A stretch of DNA of 64,000 nt from Thermoanaerobacter kivui (GCF_000763575.1 NZ_CP009170.1:645501-709500), one strand, 5' to 3'; shown: positions 27,636 through 37,371, counted from the stretch's first letter. Numbers and translations are program-made. Notes: a model not told the origin generated them from the letters alone.

Positions 27636-28718
27636 ATGGATAATAAAAATGTAAAGGAAGCTATTCACAATCAGCATGACAAAGGGTATAAGTTTTTGTT
27701 ATCCAGTAAGCGAGTATTTATAGAGTTATTACGAAGTTTTGTAAAGCAGGAATGGGTAAATGATGTAGACGAGGCAAATGTAGTTAAAGTAGATAAGTCA
27801 TTTGTATTACAAGACTTTGCGGACAAAGAAGCAGACTTGGTTTACAGAGTAAAATTAAAAGATAAAGAAGTGATATTTTACATACTGATGGAATTACAAT
27901 CAACAGTTGACTATCAAATGCCCTACAGGTTACTTTTATACATGGTAGAGATATGGAGAAGCATATTAAAAGACGTACCAAAAAAAGAATCAAGAAGGAA
28001 AGATTTTGAATTACCAGTTATAGTGCCGATAGTACTGTACAATGGGAGTCGTAAATGGACAGCAAAGACAAGCTATAAAGAAATCCTAAATTCTTATGAA
28101 ACTTTTGGAGAATATGCAGTAGATTTTAAATATATACTGATAGATGTAAATAGGTATACGAAAGAGGAGTTATTGAGGCTGGAGAATTTAATAGCGTCTG
28201 TATTTTTATTAGAACAGAAGGTAGAATTCGAAGAAATGATGACAAGACTTAGAGAATTGTCAAACACGTTAAAGAAATTGGATGAAGATGAGATTTTGTT
28301 ATTTAAAGCATGGTTTAAAAAGATATTAATGGCAAGGATGCCAGAAGAAGAGAGAAAAAATATAGAAAGAATAATAGATGAAAACAAGGAGGTGGAAGAG
28401 ATGATATCAAATCTTGAAAAGACCATATTGCAAGAGATGAAAGAGCGTGAGAAAAGGGGTATTAAAAAAGGGATAAAAAAAGGGATAAAAAAAGGAATAG
28501 AAAAAGGAATAGAAAAAGGAATAGAAAAAGGAATAGAAAAAGGCATGGAGAAGGGAATAGGAGTAACTGTTATTAAGTTATTAGAGAAGAAATTTGGGAA
28601 TGTTCCTGAAGAATATGTAAAGAAAATAGATGGTGCAAACAGGGAAACGTTGATGGATATTGTTGACAATATATTTGATATAGATAAGATAGAGGATTTA
28701 GATAAGTTTTTGAAATAA
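27636..28718 (+). CDS. Rpn-family recombination-promoting nuclease / PD-(D/E)XK transposase-like protein
   Basis: The protein of about 360 residues has an N-terminal PD-(D/E)XK nuclease domain of the Rpn/Transposase_31 type. This domain includes HDKGYKFLLSS, KEADLVYRVKLKDKEVIFYILMELQS (the D...E-x-Q acidic core) and MPYRLLLYMVEIW. Near the C terminus about nine KGI(K/E) tetrapeptides are encoded by 12-bp repeats. The ending is [12 protein letters not shown]. Rpn proteins promote RecA-independent recombination. ATG 27636 follows AAGGAG and is preferred over ATG 27600. Its last ~60 bp and terminator recur at 35274-35362. Confidence 0.88.
   Translation: MDNKNVKEAIHNQHDKGYKFLLSSKRVFIELLRSFVKQEWVNDVDEANVVKVDKSFVLQDFADKEADLVYRVKLKDKEVIFYILMELQSTVDYQMPYRLLLYMVEIWRSILKDVPKKESRRKDFELPVIVPIVLYNGSRKWTAKTSYKEILNSYETFGEYAVDFKYILIDVNRYTKEELLRLENLIASVFLLEQKVEFEEMMTRLRELSNTLKKLDEDEILLFKAWFKKILMARMPEEERKNIERIIDENKEVEEMISNLEKTILQEMKEREKRGIKKGIKKGIKKGIEKGIEKGIEKGIEKGMEKGIGVTVIKLLEKKFGNVPEEYVKKIDGANRETLMDIVDNIFDIDKIEDLDKFLK
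28458..28560 (+). repeat. 12-bp tandem repeat coding KGI(K/E)
   Basis: Roughly eight to nine copies of a 12-bp unit of the type ggaatagaaaaa lie inside the Rpn-type gene. The unit is a multiple of three, so copy-number change would lengthen or shorten the linker without breaking the frame. Confidence 0.9.
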
Positions 28719-28719
28719 G

Positions 28720-28750
28720 GGCACTATGAAAGGTAGTGTCTTTATTTTTT
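28720..28750 (+). terminator. Rho-independent terminator of the Rpn-type gene
   Basis: GGCACTA and TAGTGTC form a 7-bp stem with one G-U pair and a 7-base loop, followed by TTTATTTTTT. It begins two bases after the stop codon. Confidence 0.85.
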
Positions 28751-28830
28751 ATGGAAATATAAAGGATTTTCAATAAATTTATAGAATAGATAATATAACA
28801 TACATTGATGTAGTTTTAGGGGGACTTAGG

Positions 28831-31221
28831 ATGAAGATTGAGGATTTAAAAGGAAAATTGTTTGAGGACAATTATATTAACATTGCTATTGAGGAGTATT
28901 TAAAATTCAAGGAAACTAATGTTTATGATGAAGCATACAAAAGACAGATTTTAAGTGAACTGAATAATTATTTAAAAGATAAAAGGATTACTTCTGAAAA
29001 TATTATTGAAATAGTCGAATATTTTCAGAAGAAAAATCCGCCAAGAGGTAGTTTTGTTCACTGGAGTAATTTGGATGACCTATATAAATATGCTAAAGAA
29101 AGACCTGTTGAAGTAGCTGAGTTGTTAAATTATTTATATGAGGAATCGGTAGAGGTCGGCGATAGAATAGAAAGATTTTTAAATACGGCTAAAAGTTATA
29201 ATTTGTCAATTAAATTGGGTACTTCGCTTTTTGGATATTTGTTAGCAGGATTTAATATGAGAAAATATCCCCTATTTAAAGATAGCATATTTAAGGATTT
29301 TCTGGATTCTTTTGGTATTAAAGAAATTTTTGGTGATATACCTACTAAATATTCTGCCTACTACAATCTTTGCCTTATTTTACTTGATTATTTTAAAGAA
29401 AAGGACTACATAAAAAATCCTGATATGATGGATGTCCAAGATTTTATTTTTTGTATGTCTCCGAAAGACGGTTATAAAGATTTGTATGTTAAGGTTAGTG
29501 TAAGGTATCTTTATGAACATGCTAAAATACTTGATTCTTTTAACAGGGATGATAAAGTTTTTATAGATTATATAAATAAACTGGACAGAGATTATATAGG
29601 GGAAATGTATGATAGGTATAGAGATACAGAAAAAGTAAATGAGATAAGGTTTGAAGTTTGCAAAAAAGTAATAAACGATGGGAGTATAAGTATTGAAGAT
29701 TTGGAAGAAATAAAGAGTAAAGTTTCAAGCAAACATAAAAAAGACATATTAAAGTCATGGAATAATTTTAAAATATTATTTCCATTTTATTATGAAAAAT
29801 ACAAAAAAAAGATAAATATAGAGCTTAGGAAAATCTATGATAGTGTTAAATCTATTGAAACTTTTAGAGGATATGACTTCAAAGAAAACGAATATATTTG
29901 TGACTTTTATGGTCCACAAAATTTTGGTGGTACAAGATCTTGGTTTGCCATATATTCCAAGGATAAAGATACTCACAAGGATTCGGCTCAATTGTTTTTT
30001 AGCCTTGAAAACAAAGAGATTTCATATGGTCTGTATATTGGTTCTAATCTTAGAAAGATTGATGAAGTGATAAAAGATGATATTGATAGTGTTAATGATG
30101 TAGAGGAGTTTACGTACAACAAAATGGAAAAGAAATTTGTTGAAGTTTTTGACAGGTTTAAGGAAATAAATGAATCTACTCAAGTAAAAGCGGATAATGG
30201 TGACAATGTTGCTAAAGACGATGGTGAAAATATCTCAGAAGATGTGATAAGCTTGGGGGTTGATTTTAATAAAGAAATCAAGATCAGAAAGTTATTTTTT
30301 GAGGATGCCGATATCTTGGCAAAGCGAATATCTACTGCCTTGAAATCAGGTAAACACATAATTCTTGTAGGACCTCCTGGCACAGGTAAGTCTAAGTTGG
30401 CTAAGGAAATATGTGAAAGCTATGAAGTAGATTATGAAATGGTGACAGCTATGTCTGATTGGTCTACCTATGACACTATTGGGGGTTATAGGCCTGAGGT
30501 AGATGGAACTTTGTATTTTGATGAAGGTATATTTTTGCGCCTTTTTAAGGATAAGAAAAATAATGCCCCTACAAATAAGTGGCTTATTATAGATGAAATC
30601 AATAGGGCTGATATTGATAAGGCTTTTGGTTCTCTTTTTTCTGCTCTGACAGGAGATAAAGTAACGTTAAGCTTTAAATCAAAATCAGGAAATAATATAG
30701 TTTTAAGGCCACAGCAAGATAACGAAAAAATAGAGCCAAATGATTATGAATATATAATCCCTAAGGATTTTCGAATTATTGGAACGATAAACACTTATGA
30801 CAAAACTTCTTTATATGAAATGAGCTATGCGTTTATGAGGAGGTTTGCTTTTATTCCTGTAGGAGTGCCCCAAAATATTGATAAAGACCTTATAGAAAGA
30901 TATTTGAATATATGGGGCATAGAGGATAGGGTTATTAACAACGTGGATTTAAAAGAAGGTTTGGCTGAAGTTTGGAGTATAATAAATAAATACCGAAAAA
31001 TTGGTCCTGCTATTATTAAAGACATTGCCAAGTATGTGAGCGAAGAGGGGGATTACACTTCAGCTATAATACTTTACGTGTTGCCTCAATTTGAGGGGCT
31101 TATGGTCAATGAGATAAAAAAATTTGCCGAGGAACTGTATGGATGTAGTATTAAAGATTTTATAAATATAGAGCAAAGGAAAAGACTAGACAGTTTCATC
31201 GAGGACTTTTTCGGTGTATAA
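28831..31221 (+). CDS. mcrB: McrB-like AAA+ GTPase/ATPase of a type IV restriction system
   Basis: The 796-residue protein has a long N-terminal region (about 1-470) that I do not recognise and that probably recognises the target DNA. An AAA+ motor of McrB type follows. Walker A is GPPGTGKS (514-521), Walker B is LIIDEINRAD with Asp588-Glu589, and the GTINTYDK segment matches the McrB NTxD-type sensor. It overlaps or abuts the McrC-like nuclease gene. McrBC systems cut modified DNA. AGGGGGAC precedes the ATG. Confidence 0.88.
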   Translation: MKIEDLKGKLFEDNYINIAIEEYLKFKETNVYDEAYKRQILSELNNYLKDKRITSENIIEIVEYFQKKNPPRGSFVHWSNLDDLYKYAKERPVEVAELLNYLYEESVEVGDRIERFLNTAKSYNLSIKLGTSLFGYLLAGFNMRKYPLFKDSIFKDFLDSFGIKEIFGDIPTKYSAYYNLCLILLDYFKEKDYIKNPDMMDVQDFIFCMSPKDGYKDLYVKVSVRYLYEHAKILDSFNRDDKVFIDYINKLDRDYIGEMYDRYRDTEKVNEIRFEVCKKVINDGSISIEDLEEIKSKVSSKHKKDILKSWNNFKILFPFYYEKYKKKINIELRKIYDSVKSIETFRGYDFKENEYICDFYGPQNFGGTRSWFAIYSKDKDTHKDSAQLFFSLENKEISYGLYIGSNLRKIDEVIKDDIDSVNDVEEFTYNKMEKKFVEVFDRFKEINESTQVKADNGDNVAKDDGENISEDVISLGVDFNKEIKIRKLFFEDADILAKRISTALKSGKHIILVGPPGTGKSKLAKEICESYEVDYEMVTAMSDWSTYDTIGGYRPEVDGTLYFDEGIFLRLFKDKKNNAPTNKWLIIDEINRADIDKAFGSLFSALTGDKVTLSFKSKSGNNIVLRPQQDNEKIEPNDYEYIIPKDFRIIGTINTYDKTSLYEMSYAFMRRFAFIPVGVPQNIDKDLIERYLNIWGIEDRVINNVDLKEGLAEVWSIINKYRKIGPAIIKDIAKYVSEEGDYTSAIILYVLPQFEGLMVNEIKKFAEELYGCSIKDFINIEQRKRLDSFIEDFFGV

Positions 31222-31234
31222 GGGGATGTTAGGG

Positions 31235-32548
31235 GTGAAAACCAGCAAGGAAGAATTACTGGATGCCATAAGTGCGGATTTGATTGCATATTTGAAATCC
31301 GGCGTATTTTCTCCTCGGCCTTTTCTCAATAAAATAAATTTAAACATAGACAGAATTGAAGATTTAATCAAGATACATTTTTTGCTGGATGAGAAAGTGA
31401 AGGATTATATTTTAAATCTACCTCAAATGATTAGAAGACTGACAGTTTCTACCGATTTATATCAAGAGACTGGCCGCGACCGGATTAAAGGTGCCATAGA
31501 TTGGTCTAAAACTATGTTTCAAAGACTAAATACCTACTATAAGGATAAAACTCTTTTTAGCTACAGAGAAAGGGACAAGCTTTATAACACCAAAGAAAAC
31601 ATAGTTTTAAAAAAATTTATAGAAGTACTGTACAATATTATTTTTGTAGAAGTTAAAATGGAACGATTTGTAAACTATGAGTGGTATAGAGAAGGTTATG
31701 AAATAAATCGGATTATAAAGGAAATATACGAAAAGAATATTTATCTTAGCAGAATAAATATTGAAGGGATAAAAGTAAGCCATAGAATGATTGAAGATGT
31801 TGCTAAAAATAGAAATAAACTTTACAAAGAGGCAGCGGAATTGTTGAGGAAATACAAGAGGTTAGTAAATTTTGTAGACGAAGGAGAGGTCATAGACCTA
31901 TTCCGAAATACTTTTGTAGAAATTGTAAATGAAAATGTGCTCTTTGAGCTTTATTGGGTCATTAGGCTTATAAAGGACAATACCTCCAATGCCAAAATGC
32001 ATATTGTGGACGGTGGCAATAATAAAGTAGCTTCTTGGGAACAGGGTAATTTTTTATATAACGTTTACCACAATAGTACCGGCTCCGGAAGACTAATATT
32101 CCGAATAGACTTTGAAGAAGTAAAAAATATTGAAAATGAGTATTTTAGAAGAAGTATTGAGGTTGCCAAGAATACCTCTAGAATAGCAGCAAAACTTTTT
32201 GAGGACAACAGCGCTTTTTTATCTGACAGTTTATGGAGCGGTCGGCCTGATATTCTTGTGGAAGTTGTCGACAGAAATACTGGTAAGATAAAAAAGATTA
32301 TCATTGGGGAAGTAAAATATACTACAGACAGGGATTACATGATACAGGGATTAAAAGAGCTTTTGGAGTATGTTTATTATATAAAGGAAAAGTCAATAAA
32401 AGGCATGTACGTTTTTGACAATCCACAAAGTGAAATAGAGGTAGGAGGTATTTTGTTTGTTGATGATATTAAGTTTTTATTCTTAGAAGGTGAAATTGTA
32501 AATGTTTATAAAACAAGTGATAAAAACATATTATTGCAGTCTATATGA
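31235..32548 (+). CDS. mcrC: McrC-like PD-(D/E)XK nuclease subunit
   Basis: This protein of about 437 residues has a C-terminal nuclease core with SGRPDILVE (Asp339) and IIIGEVKYT (Glu359, Lys361), the D...E-x-K pattern of McrC/LlaJI-type subunits. The N-terminal part resembles DUF2357-type McrC relatives (FLLDEKVKDYIL, YRERDKLYNTKENIVLKKF). In-frame GTG 31214 and ATG 31226 exist. GTG 31235 is best spaced from AGGGG at 31221-31225 and would place the start just after the McrB stop. Together with mcrB it should form a complete modification-dependent restriction system. Confidence 0.86.
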   Translation: MKTSKEELLDAISADLIAYLKSGVFSPRPFLNKINLNIDRIEDLIKIHFLLDEKVKDYILNLPQMIRRLTVSTDLYQETGRDRIKGAIDWSKTMFQRLNTYYKDKTLFSYRERDKLYNTKENIVLKKFIEVLYNIIFVEVKMERFVNYEWYREGYEINRIIKEIYEKNIYLSRINIEGIKVSHRMIEDVAKNRNKLYKEAAELLRKYKRLVNFVDEGEVIDLFRNTFVEIVNENVLFELYWVIRLIKDNTSNAKMHIVDGGNNKVASWEQGNFLYNVYHNSTGSGRLIFRIDFEEVKNIENEYFRRSIEVAKNTSRIAAKLFEDNSAFLSDSLWSGRPDILVEVVDRNTGKIKKIIIGEVKYTTDRDYMIQGLKELLEYVYYIKEKSIKGMYVFDNPQSEIEVGGILFVDDIKFLFLEGEIVNVYKTSDKNILLQSI

Positions 32549-32553
32549 TGGAT

Positions 32554-32584
32554 AAAAAAGGAGACAAATTTGACCCCTTTTTTT
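32554..32584. terminator. Bidirectional terminator between mcrC and the TM2 gene
   Basis: AAAAAAGG (32554-32561) and CCTTTTTT (32576-32583) form a stem around a 14-base loop. It ends in T runs on both strands between convergent genes. Confidence 0.7.
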
Positions 32585-32921
32585 ATTCTGCAGGTTGCAT
32601 ACTTTTTATCTGATTTATAATTTGACTTTCTATTTCGTTATTTTTGGTTCGAATCATACTGTTCATTAAGAATGCGTCTACTACCAACCAAATAAAAGTT
32701 GGTATTCCAAAAGTCCACCAAACAGTTAAAATAGTTACCAGTAATAAAATTACACCGGATGTTGTTTTACCAAGATAAAATCTATGTGCTCCTAATCCAC
32801 CTAAAAAGAACCACAAAAGCCAAGCTACTACAGGATTTCTTTTTCTTTTTTTAAATTCCTGATTTAGAATTGATAGTTGTTTTTCTGTTAATTGATTTTT
32901 TATGTACATATTATTATCCAT
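32583..32921 (-). CDS. TM2-domain membrane protein
   Basis: The 112-residue protein has a charged N terminus, then the TM2 pattern VAWLLWFFLGGLGAHRFYLGK and a second hydrophobic hairpin ending WLVVDAFLM. TM2 proteins are small membrane proteins of unknown function, often next to other membrane genes. It lies 21 bp downstream of an RDD-family gene on the same strand, so the two are probably cotranscribed. Confidence 0.9.
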   Translation of the reverse strand: MDNNMYIKNQLTEKQLSILNQEFKKRKRNPVVAWLLWFFLGGLGAHRFYLGKTTSGVILLLVTILTVWWTFGIPTFIWLVVDAFLMNSMIRTKNNEIESQIINQIKSMQPAE

Positions 32922-32942
32922 ACAATTAGACCTCCCTTTAAA

Positions 32943-33383
32943 TTAATTTTTAATAACTGTTGTTTTTGCAATAAGGTCATGTAAAGCCTGCTTGCGCTTT
33001 GTAAAGCCAGCCATAAAAAAACCTATGAAGAGAATTAATGCTGATAATAGCTTTGAAAAATATCTTATTGTTGCTAATTTAAAAGAGATTTTTTTACCTT
33101 CATAATCTACTACTTTAATATTTAGGGCTATTTTACCCACGGTAGCTTGAAATTTTGAGGATTCCATCAAAGAGAAATAAAGCCAATTCACTATTATTAT
33201 TAATATTAATAAAAAGGTGCCAGCAATAATTTGTGAGGTCTCATCTTTGTTTATTGAATCAGTGATACCTGTTAGTTGTAAAACTAAACCTAAAACAAAA
33301 AGGAATACTAATTCTGCAAAGGCCAGAATAACATTGTCTAAAAAATAAGCTGTAAATCTTCTCCAAAAACCAGCATATTCCAT
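32943..33383 (-). CDS. RDD-family membrane protein
   Basis: This 146-residue protein starts with the RDD-type motif AGFWRRFTAYFLDNVILAF, which carries the Arg and Asp of the family name. It has three to four membrane helices and the LESSKFQATVGKIALNIKVVD segment typical of the second half. RDD proteins are thought to be transport-related, and some act in ion exchange. The CTTTAAGAGG upstream (minus-strand sense) provides a ribosome site before the ATG. Confidence 0.9.
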   Translation of the reverse strand: MEYAGFWRRFTAYFLDNVILAFAELVFLFVLGLVLQLTGITDSINKDETSQIIAGTFLLILIIIVNWLYFSLMESSKFQATVGKIALNIKVVDYEGKKISFKLATIRYFSKLLSALILFIGFFMAGFTKRKQALHDLIAKTTVIKN

Positions 33384-33600
33384 TAAATATGCACCTCTTA
33401 AAGATAAAATAACATTAAATAATACTTAAATCCTCCTTTCTAAAAATTTTTGTATTTAAAAAAATAATATATTAACTATCTTTTCTTGTCAATAAAATTT
33501 AATTTTGATGAAGAAATCTTTTTGCTAAACTAAAGTTATTTTTTGTCGATAATATTTATGATAATTGCATACTTTGAATAATAAAATGGGGAGTGAGGAA

Positions 33601-35298
33601 ATGAAGGGGACAGTTGTAGGAACGTGGATTAAAAGCTTAAAAAATTTATATGGTGAAGATTTAGTTGATAATGTACTAGAAAGTCTTGGTTGGGATATTA
33701 ATCATGTTATTACCCCTTTAGAAGATAAAAATCAAAGATGTATTTGACGCTGTGAGTAAAAAGGTTGGTGTTCCTGTTAATGAGATTTGGAGAAAAGTGG
33801 GGAGGCAAAATATTAATAATTTTAGTGAATGGTTTCCTTCATATTTTACAGGGAGAAAACTTGTGAACTTTTTGTCAATGATGGATGAAGTGCATTTGCA
33901 ACTTACAAAAATGACAAAAGGTGCTAATCCACCGAGGCTTTTAGTAAGACCTGTTTCTGTTGATACTATAGAGATGGAGTACATATCAAAAAGAAAACTT
34001 TATGATTATTTTTTAGGTCTTATTGAAGGCAGCTCTAAATTTTTTAAAGAAGATATAACTGTAAAAGAGATTTCGCGAGAAGAAAAAGACGGCAATGCAC
34101 ACTTAAAAGTACATATTAAGTTTAGTAAGCCTGTATTTGTTTATAAGAAAAATCTTTTAAGTAAGATTTTTGGTTTAGGGATTATGAAAAGTGTATCTTT
34201 AAAAACAAGCTTTGTAAGCTTTTTAGCAAGTTTTTTGGTTTTAGGGGTTGTATCTTCTTGGAATATAGTAGATGCAACAACTGGTGCAATAATAATTGGT
34301 TTTATAACGTATGCCACATCATATATTATTAATTCGCCAATAAAAAGCTTTCAGGACTTTATAAAAATATTAAAGAGTAGAAATTTTGAAGATGAGTTTA
34401 AAATAAAAAGTGGAGATATTTATGAGACAATATCTAAAGAGTTAAATGAGCTAAAGGACAATATAAAAAAGGATATGCTCTTCTTAAAAGGCGGAACTGA
34501 CGATATGTATAATTTCACACAGAAGTTTAATCAGATTGCCAAAAACATGGAAAAAGTTTCAGATGATATATCGGGAGTTGTCCATGATGTTGCAACATCT
34601 ACGGTAAGCCAGGCAGAAGAGATAGAAAAAGCTGTTGGTATATTAGATGAAAATATTAAGAAAATTAATGAAATAGCAGAGATAGAGAAAAAAGTAACGA
34701 AAAATTAGAGGATTCTATAGGTAATAGTAAAAAGACAAACAATGATATAACCTATGTATCTGAAGATTTGTCACAAGTTGAAAGTGATTTTTCAAGTATT
34801 TATGAAATGGGTAAAATCTTATCTGACAATGCTAAAGATATTATGAAGATAGTCACAACAGTTGAGCAGATTTCAGATCAGACAAATTTGCTTGCATTAA
34901 ATGCAGCCATTGAAGCTGCAAGAGCTGGTGAGGCAGGCAGAGGCTTTGCAGTTGTTGCCGAAGAAGTCAGGAATTTAGCAGAAGATTCTAAAAATGCAGT
35001 AAAGACAATCACAGATAGTTTGTTAAGTTTTACTGGGCAAGTAGAGAATTTGGCTGAGAAAATTAGTGCTCAATTTGAAAAGCTAAAAAAGAGCATTGCA
35101 ATATTAGAAGGTGTTGTAAATAACAATAAAGAAGCTACAGAGAAAGTAGCCAATATATCAAAAATAATTATGGATTCAGCCGATAAGCTTTATAAGGAGG
35201 CTGAGGAACTTTCAGAGGTATTTAGTCATCTTGAAAATTTGGCAGCTATATCAGAAGAAAATTCTGCTTCTTCATTGTTGATAATATATTTGAGATAG
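33601..35298 (+). pseudogene. H-NOX (heme NO/O2-binding) chemoreceptor, frameshifted and 3'-truncated
   Basis: With two one-base corrections the gene reads as a fusion of an H-NOX sensor, a membrane hairpin and a methyl-accepting signalling domain, like Tar4H of Caldanaerobacter. The heme ligand His lies in MDEVHLQL and the YxSxR propionate motif in EYISKR. The distal-pocket Trp9, Asn (RQNINNF) and Tyr (LYDYFLGL) of the O2-binding type are all present. One A too many at 33727-33731 and one too few at 34688-34693 break the frame. After ISEENSASS the gene switches into an Rpn-type tail. The signalling tip [18 protein letters not shown] is intact. ATG 33601 follows GGGGAGTG. Confidence 0.9.
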
Positions 35299-35333
35299 AT
35301 AAAATAGAGGATTTAGATAAGTTCTTGAAATAA
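35274..35333 (+). pseudogene. 3' tail of an Rpn-type gene fused to the chemoreceptor gene
   Basis: In the frame ending at 35333 this stretch reads [19 protein letters not shown]. It matches the last 19 codons of the Rpn-type gene at 27636-28718 ([19 protein letters not shown]), and the DNA match continues through the terminator. The upstream part of that gene copy is missing. Confidence 0.85.
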
Positions 35334-35334
35334 A

Positions 35335-35367
35335 GGTACTATGAAAAGGAGTGTCTTTATTTTTTTG
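35335..35367 (+). terminator. Terminator copied with the Rpn-type tail
   Basis: GGTACT and AGTGTC form a weak stem with two wobble pairs around ATGAAAAGG, followed by TTTATTTTTTT. It is about 90% identical to 28720-28750. Confidence 0.7.
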
Positions 35368-35397
35368 GTAACAGAAGAGCAGATAAAATCCTGCTCC

Positions 35398-36411
35398 CTA
35401 TCTAAAGTTTACAAATTCTTCTATGAAATAATCAATCGCATTTAATCGGCTCTTTATATACAAACCAATTTTAGTCCTTTCACACAAATCGACTAATAAA
35501 TGAAATAAATATTCATCTCTTACAAATATTTTCTTTGGTTTACCCATATTTAAAATATATGGAATTACCATATCAAAAACATATTGTACTTCATTATCTT
35601 CTGGAGAAAGAATATGTTGATCTATTATCATCCCTGATTTAGAATCAGCAAGAATACAAATTCTCCCTGCAATTGGTCTATCATATTCTTTATCTCTAAT
35701 TATGGTATTCAAGTACGCTATATCAACTTCTATTTCGGCAGAAGTAGTTGGTTGCTTTGCCATTCTTGATAAAAGAAGCTCATCTTTTAATATAGGGATT
35801 AAATATTTTCTTTGGGGTAACAAAAGGGGAGCTGCTAAAGTAACCCATTGATTTTTTTGCTCATCGTATTTATGAACTAGAGTTTCTCCCTCTTCGAAGT
35901 TAACTACAATATTTTCTTCAATGTAATTTTTTAGTGCTTGTAATAAATGTCTCATTATTGCTGTCTGTTTTAATACTTCTTCTTTATTCAAAATATAAGG
36001 AGCATATCCTTTCTTGAAAGATCTAAAATAGATCCAGTTATTCCTACCTCTAAACTTCAATCCCAGGTCTTTTACAATTTGCAATTCTTCTTTAAACAAC
36101 TCTTCTCTATCCCCAAAATAGCATATAATTACATTATCTTCTTGAAATCGCTGAATTTGCTGTGGTGGCATATCAGTAGTCTCAATAATTTTGTAAAAAT
36201 TATCCAAAGCATCAAACCCAAAATAAAAACCTATACCGTAAAATTCTCCTCCTCTTCCCATTACACTACAATATACTGGTTCTTCATTTTCTGGCAAAAT
36301 TAATGTTATTATATCTACATCCCAAAAATATTTCCAAGGATTTAATTCCTTTATTTTAACAGCTACCTCATACAATTCTTTCCACTCTTCTAATGTCGCT
36401 TTTTCTTTCAT
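35398..36411 (-). CDS. Hypothetical protein with DUF7309/DUF6930-like regions
   Basis: The 337-residue soluble protein begins WKELYEVAVKIKELNPWKYFWD and contains YCSVMGRGGEFYGIGFYFG. This matches what I know of a two-part family annotated DUF7309 plus DUF6930. The C-terminal third includes RICILADSKSGMIIDQHILSP and PKKIFVRDEYLFHLL. No catalytic motif is evident. It lies 40 bp downstream of htpX on the same strand with its own ribosome site. Function is unknown. Confidence 0.7.
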   Translation of the reverse strand: MKEKATLEEWKELYEVAVKIKELNPWKYFWDVDIITLILPENEEPVYCSVMGRGGEFYGIGFYFGFDALDNFYKIIETTDMPPQQIQRFQEDNVIICYFGDREELFKEELQIVKDLGLKFRGRNNWIYFRSFKKGYAPYILNKEEVLKQTAIMRHLLQALKNYIEENIVVNFEEGETLVHKYDEQKNQWVTLAAPLLLPQRKYLIPILKDELLLSRMAKQPTTSAEIEVDIAYLNTIIRDKEYDRPIAGRICILADSKSGMIIDQHILSPEDNEVQYVFDMVIPYILNMGKPKKIFVRDEYLFHLLVDLCERTKIGLYIKSRLNAIDYFIEEFVNFR

Positions 36412-36451
36412 TACTATTTACACCCTTCCTTATAAAATTTTCTTATGTCTT

Positions 36452-37351
36452 TTACATTGTAAGGCTCTTCAACCTCTTAATTCTCTCTTCAATTGGTGGA
36501 TGAGTTGCAAATAACTTTTCCGCTCTTCCGAAAGGATTTGATATAAACAAATGAGCTGTTGCGTCAGAGGTAACTCTCATGGGTCTAGTATAACTACCTA
36601 TTTTTTCAAGAGCTGATGCAAGACCATAGGGATCTCTTACAATATAGGCACCAGTTGCATCTGCCAAATATTCTCTTTGTCTTGAAATTGCAGACCTTAT
36701 AATTAATACAATAAGAGGAGCAATAATAGAAAAAATAAGCCCAATAATGAGGAGAATTATAGCTCCATTGTCATTTTTATCTCTTCTTCTGCTTTCTCCC
36801 ATTCCCCACCACATACTTCTTAGCATTACATCCCTGAGTAAAATTATAAGTCCTGCAACAACTGCAACAACCGTCATCAAAAGTATATCTCTATTTCTGA
36901 TGTGAGATATTTCATGAGCTATTACTCCTTGGAGCTCTTCTCTATTCATCATTTGAAGTAGACCGGTTGTGACACAAACAGAAGCATGCTTTGGGTCTTT
37001 GCCCGTAGCAAAAGCATTAGGTTGGGATTCTTCCATTATATAAACATTGGGCTTTGGTATACCTGCTGCGAGAGCAACTTCTTCCACAATATTATGAAGA
37101 ACATAATATTCTTCCGGATGTGCCGGGATGGCTCCCACCGACGCAAGAGCTATTTTATCCGACTGTTCATACGCTATCCAATTATACAGCACAATAAAAA
37201 TTGCTAAAAGAACTATTCCTGTAAGTCCCCAGTTGAAATACCATACAAAAAAATAACCTATAGCAAAAAGTATAAGAGAAAATGTGACTATAAATAGATA
37301 AGTTTTCCTTACATTTTCTGCTTGAAGTTCATATAGAGTTTTTCTAGACAT
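36452..37351 (-). CDS. htpX: HtpX-family membrane zinc metalloprotease
   Basis: The protein of about 299 residues has two N-terminal membrane helices, then the M48 zinc motif HEISH (His146, Glu147, His150) followed by RNRD. Further helices and the third-ligand region ([16 protein letters not shown]) come after. HtpX degrades damaged membrane proteins in the cytoplasmic membrane. The minus-strand ATG at 37351 follows GAGGGTG with good spacing; a TTG at 37375 is less likely. It is paired with lemA directly upstream, a common arrangement. Confidence 0.93.
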   Translation of the reverse strand: MSRKTLYELQAENVRKTYLFIVTFSLILFAIGYFFVWYFNWGLTGIVLLAIFIVLYNWIAYEQSDKIALASVGAIPAHPEEYYVLHNIVEEVALAAGIPKPNVYIMEESQPNAFATGKDPKHASVCVTTGLLQMMNREELQGVIAHEISHIRNRDILLMTVVAVVAGLIILLRDVMLRSMWWGMGESRRRDKNDNGAIILLIIGLIFSIIAPLIVLIIRSAISRQREYLADATGAYIVRDPYGLASALEKIGSYTRPMRVTSDATAHLFISNPFGRAEKLFATHPPIEERIKRLKSLTM

Positions 37352-37371
37352 TACACTCACACCCTCGTTAA

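Noticed and set aside
28458-28560. Possible CRISPR-like array
   Set aside because: The unit is only 12 bp with no spacers and is in frame inside a coding region.
28094-28669. 191-codon frame on the minus strand opposite the Rpn-type gene
   Set aside because: It is a low-complexity shadow of the AAA-rich coding repeat, rich in Phe, Ser and Ile, with no ribosome site.
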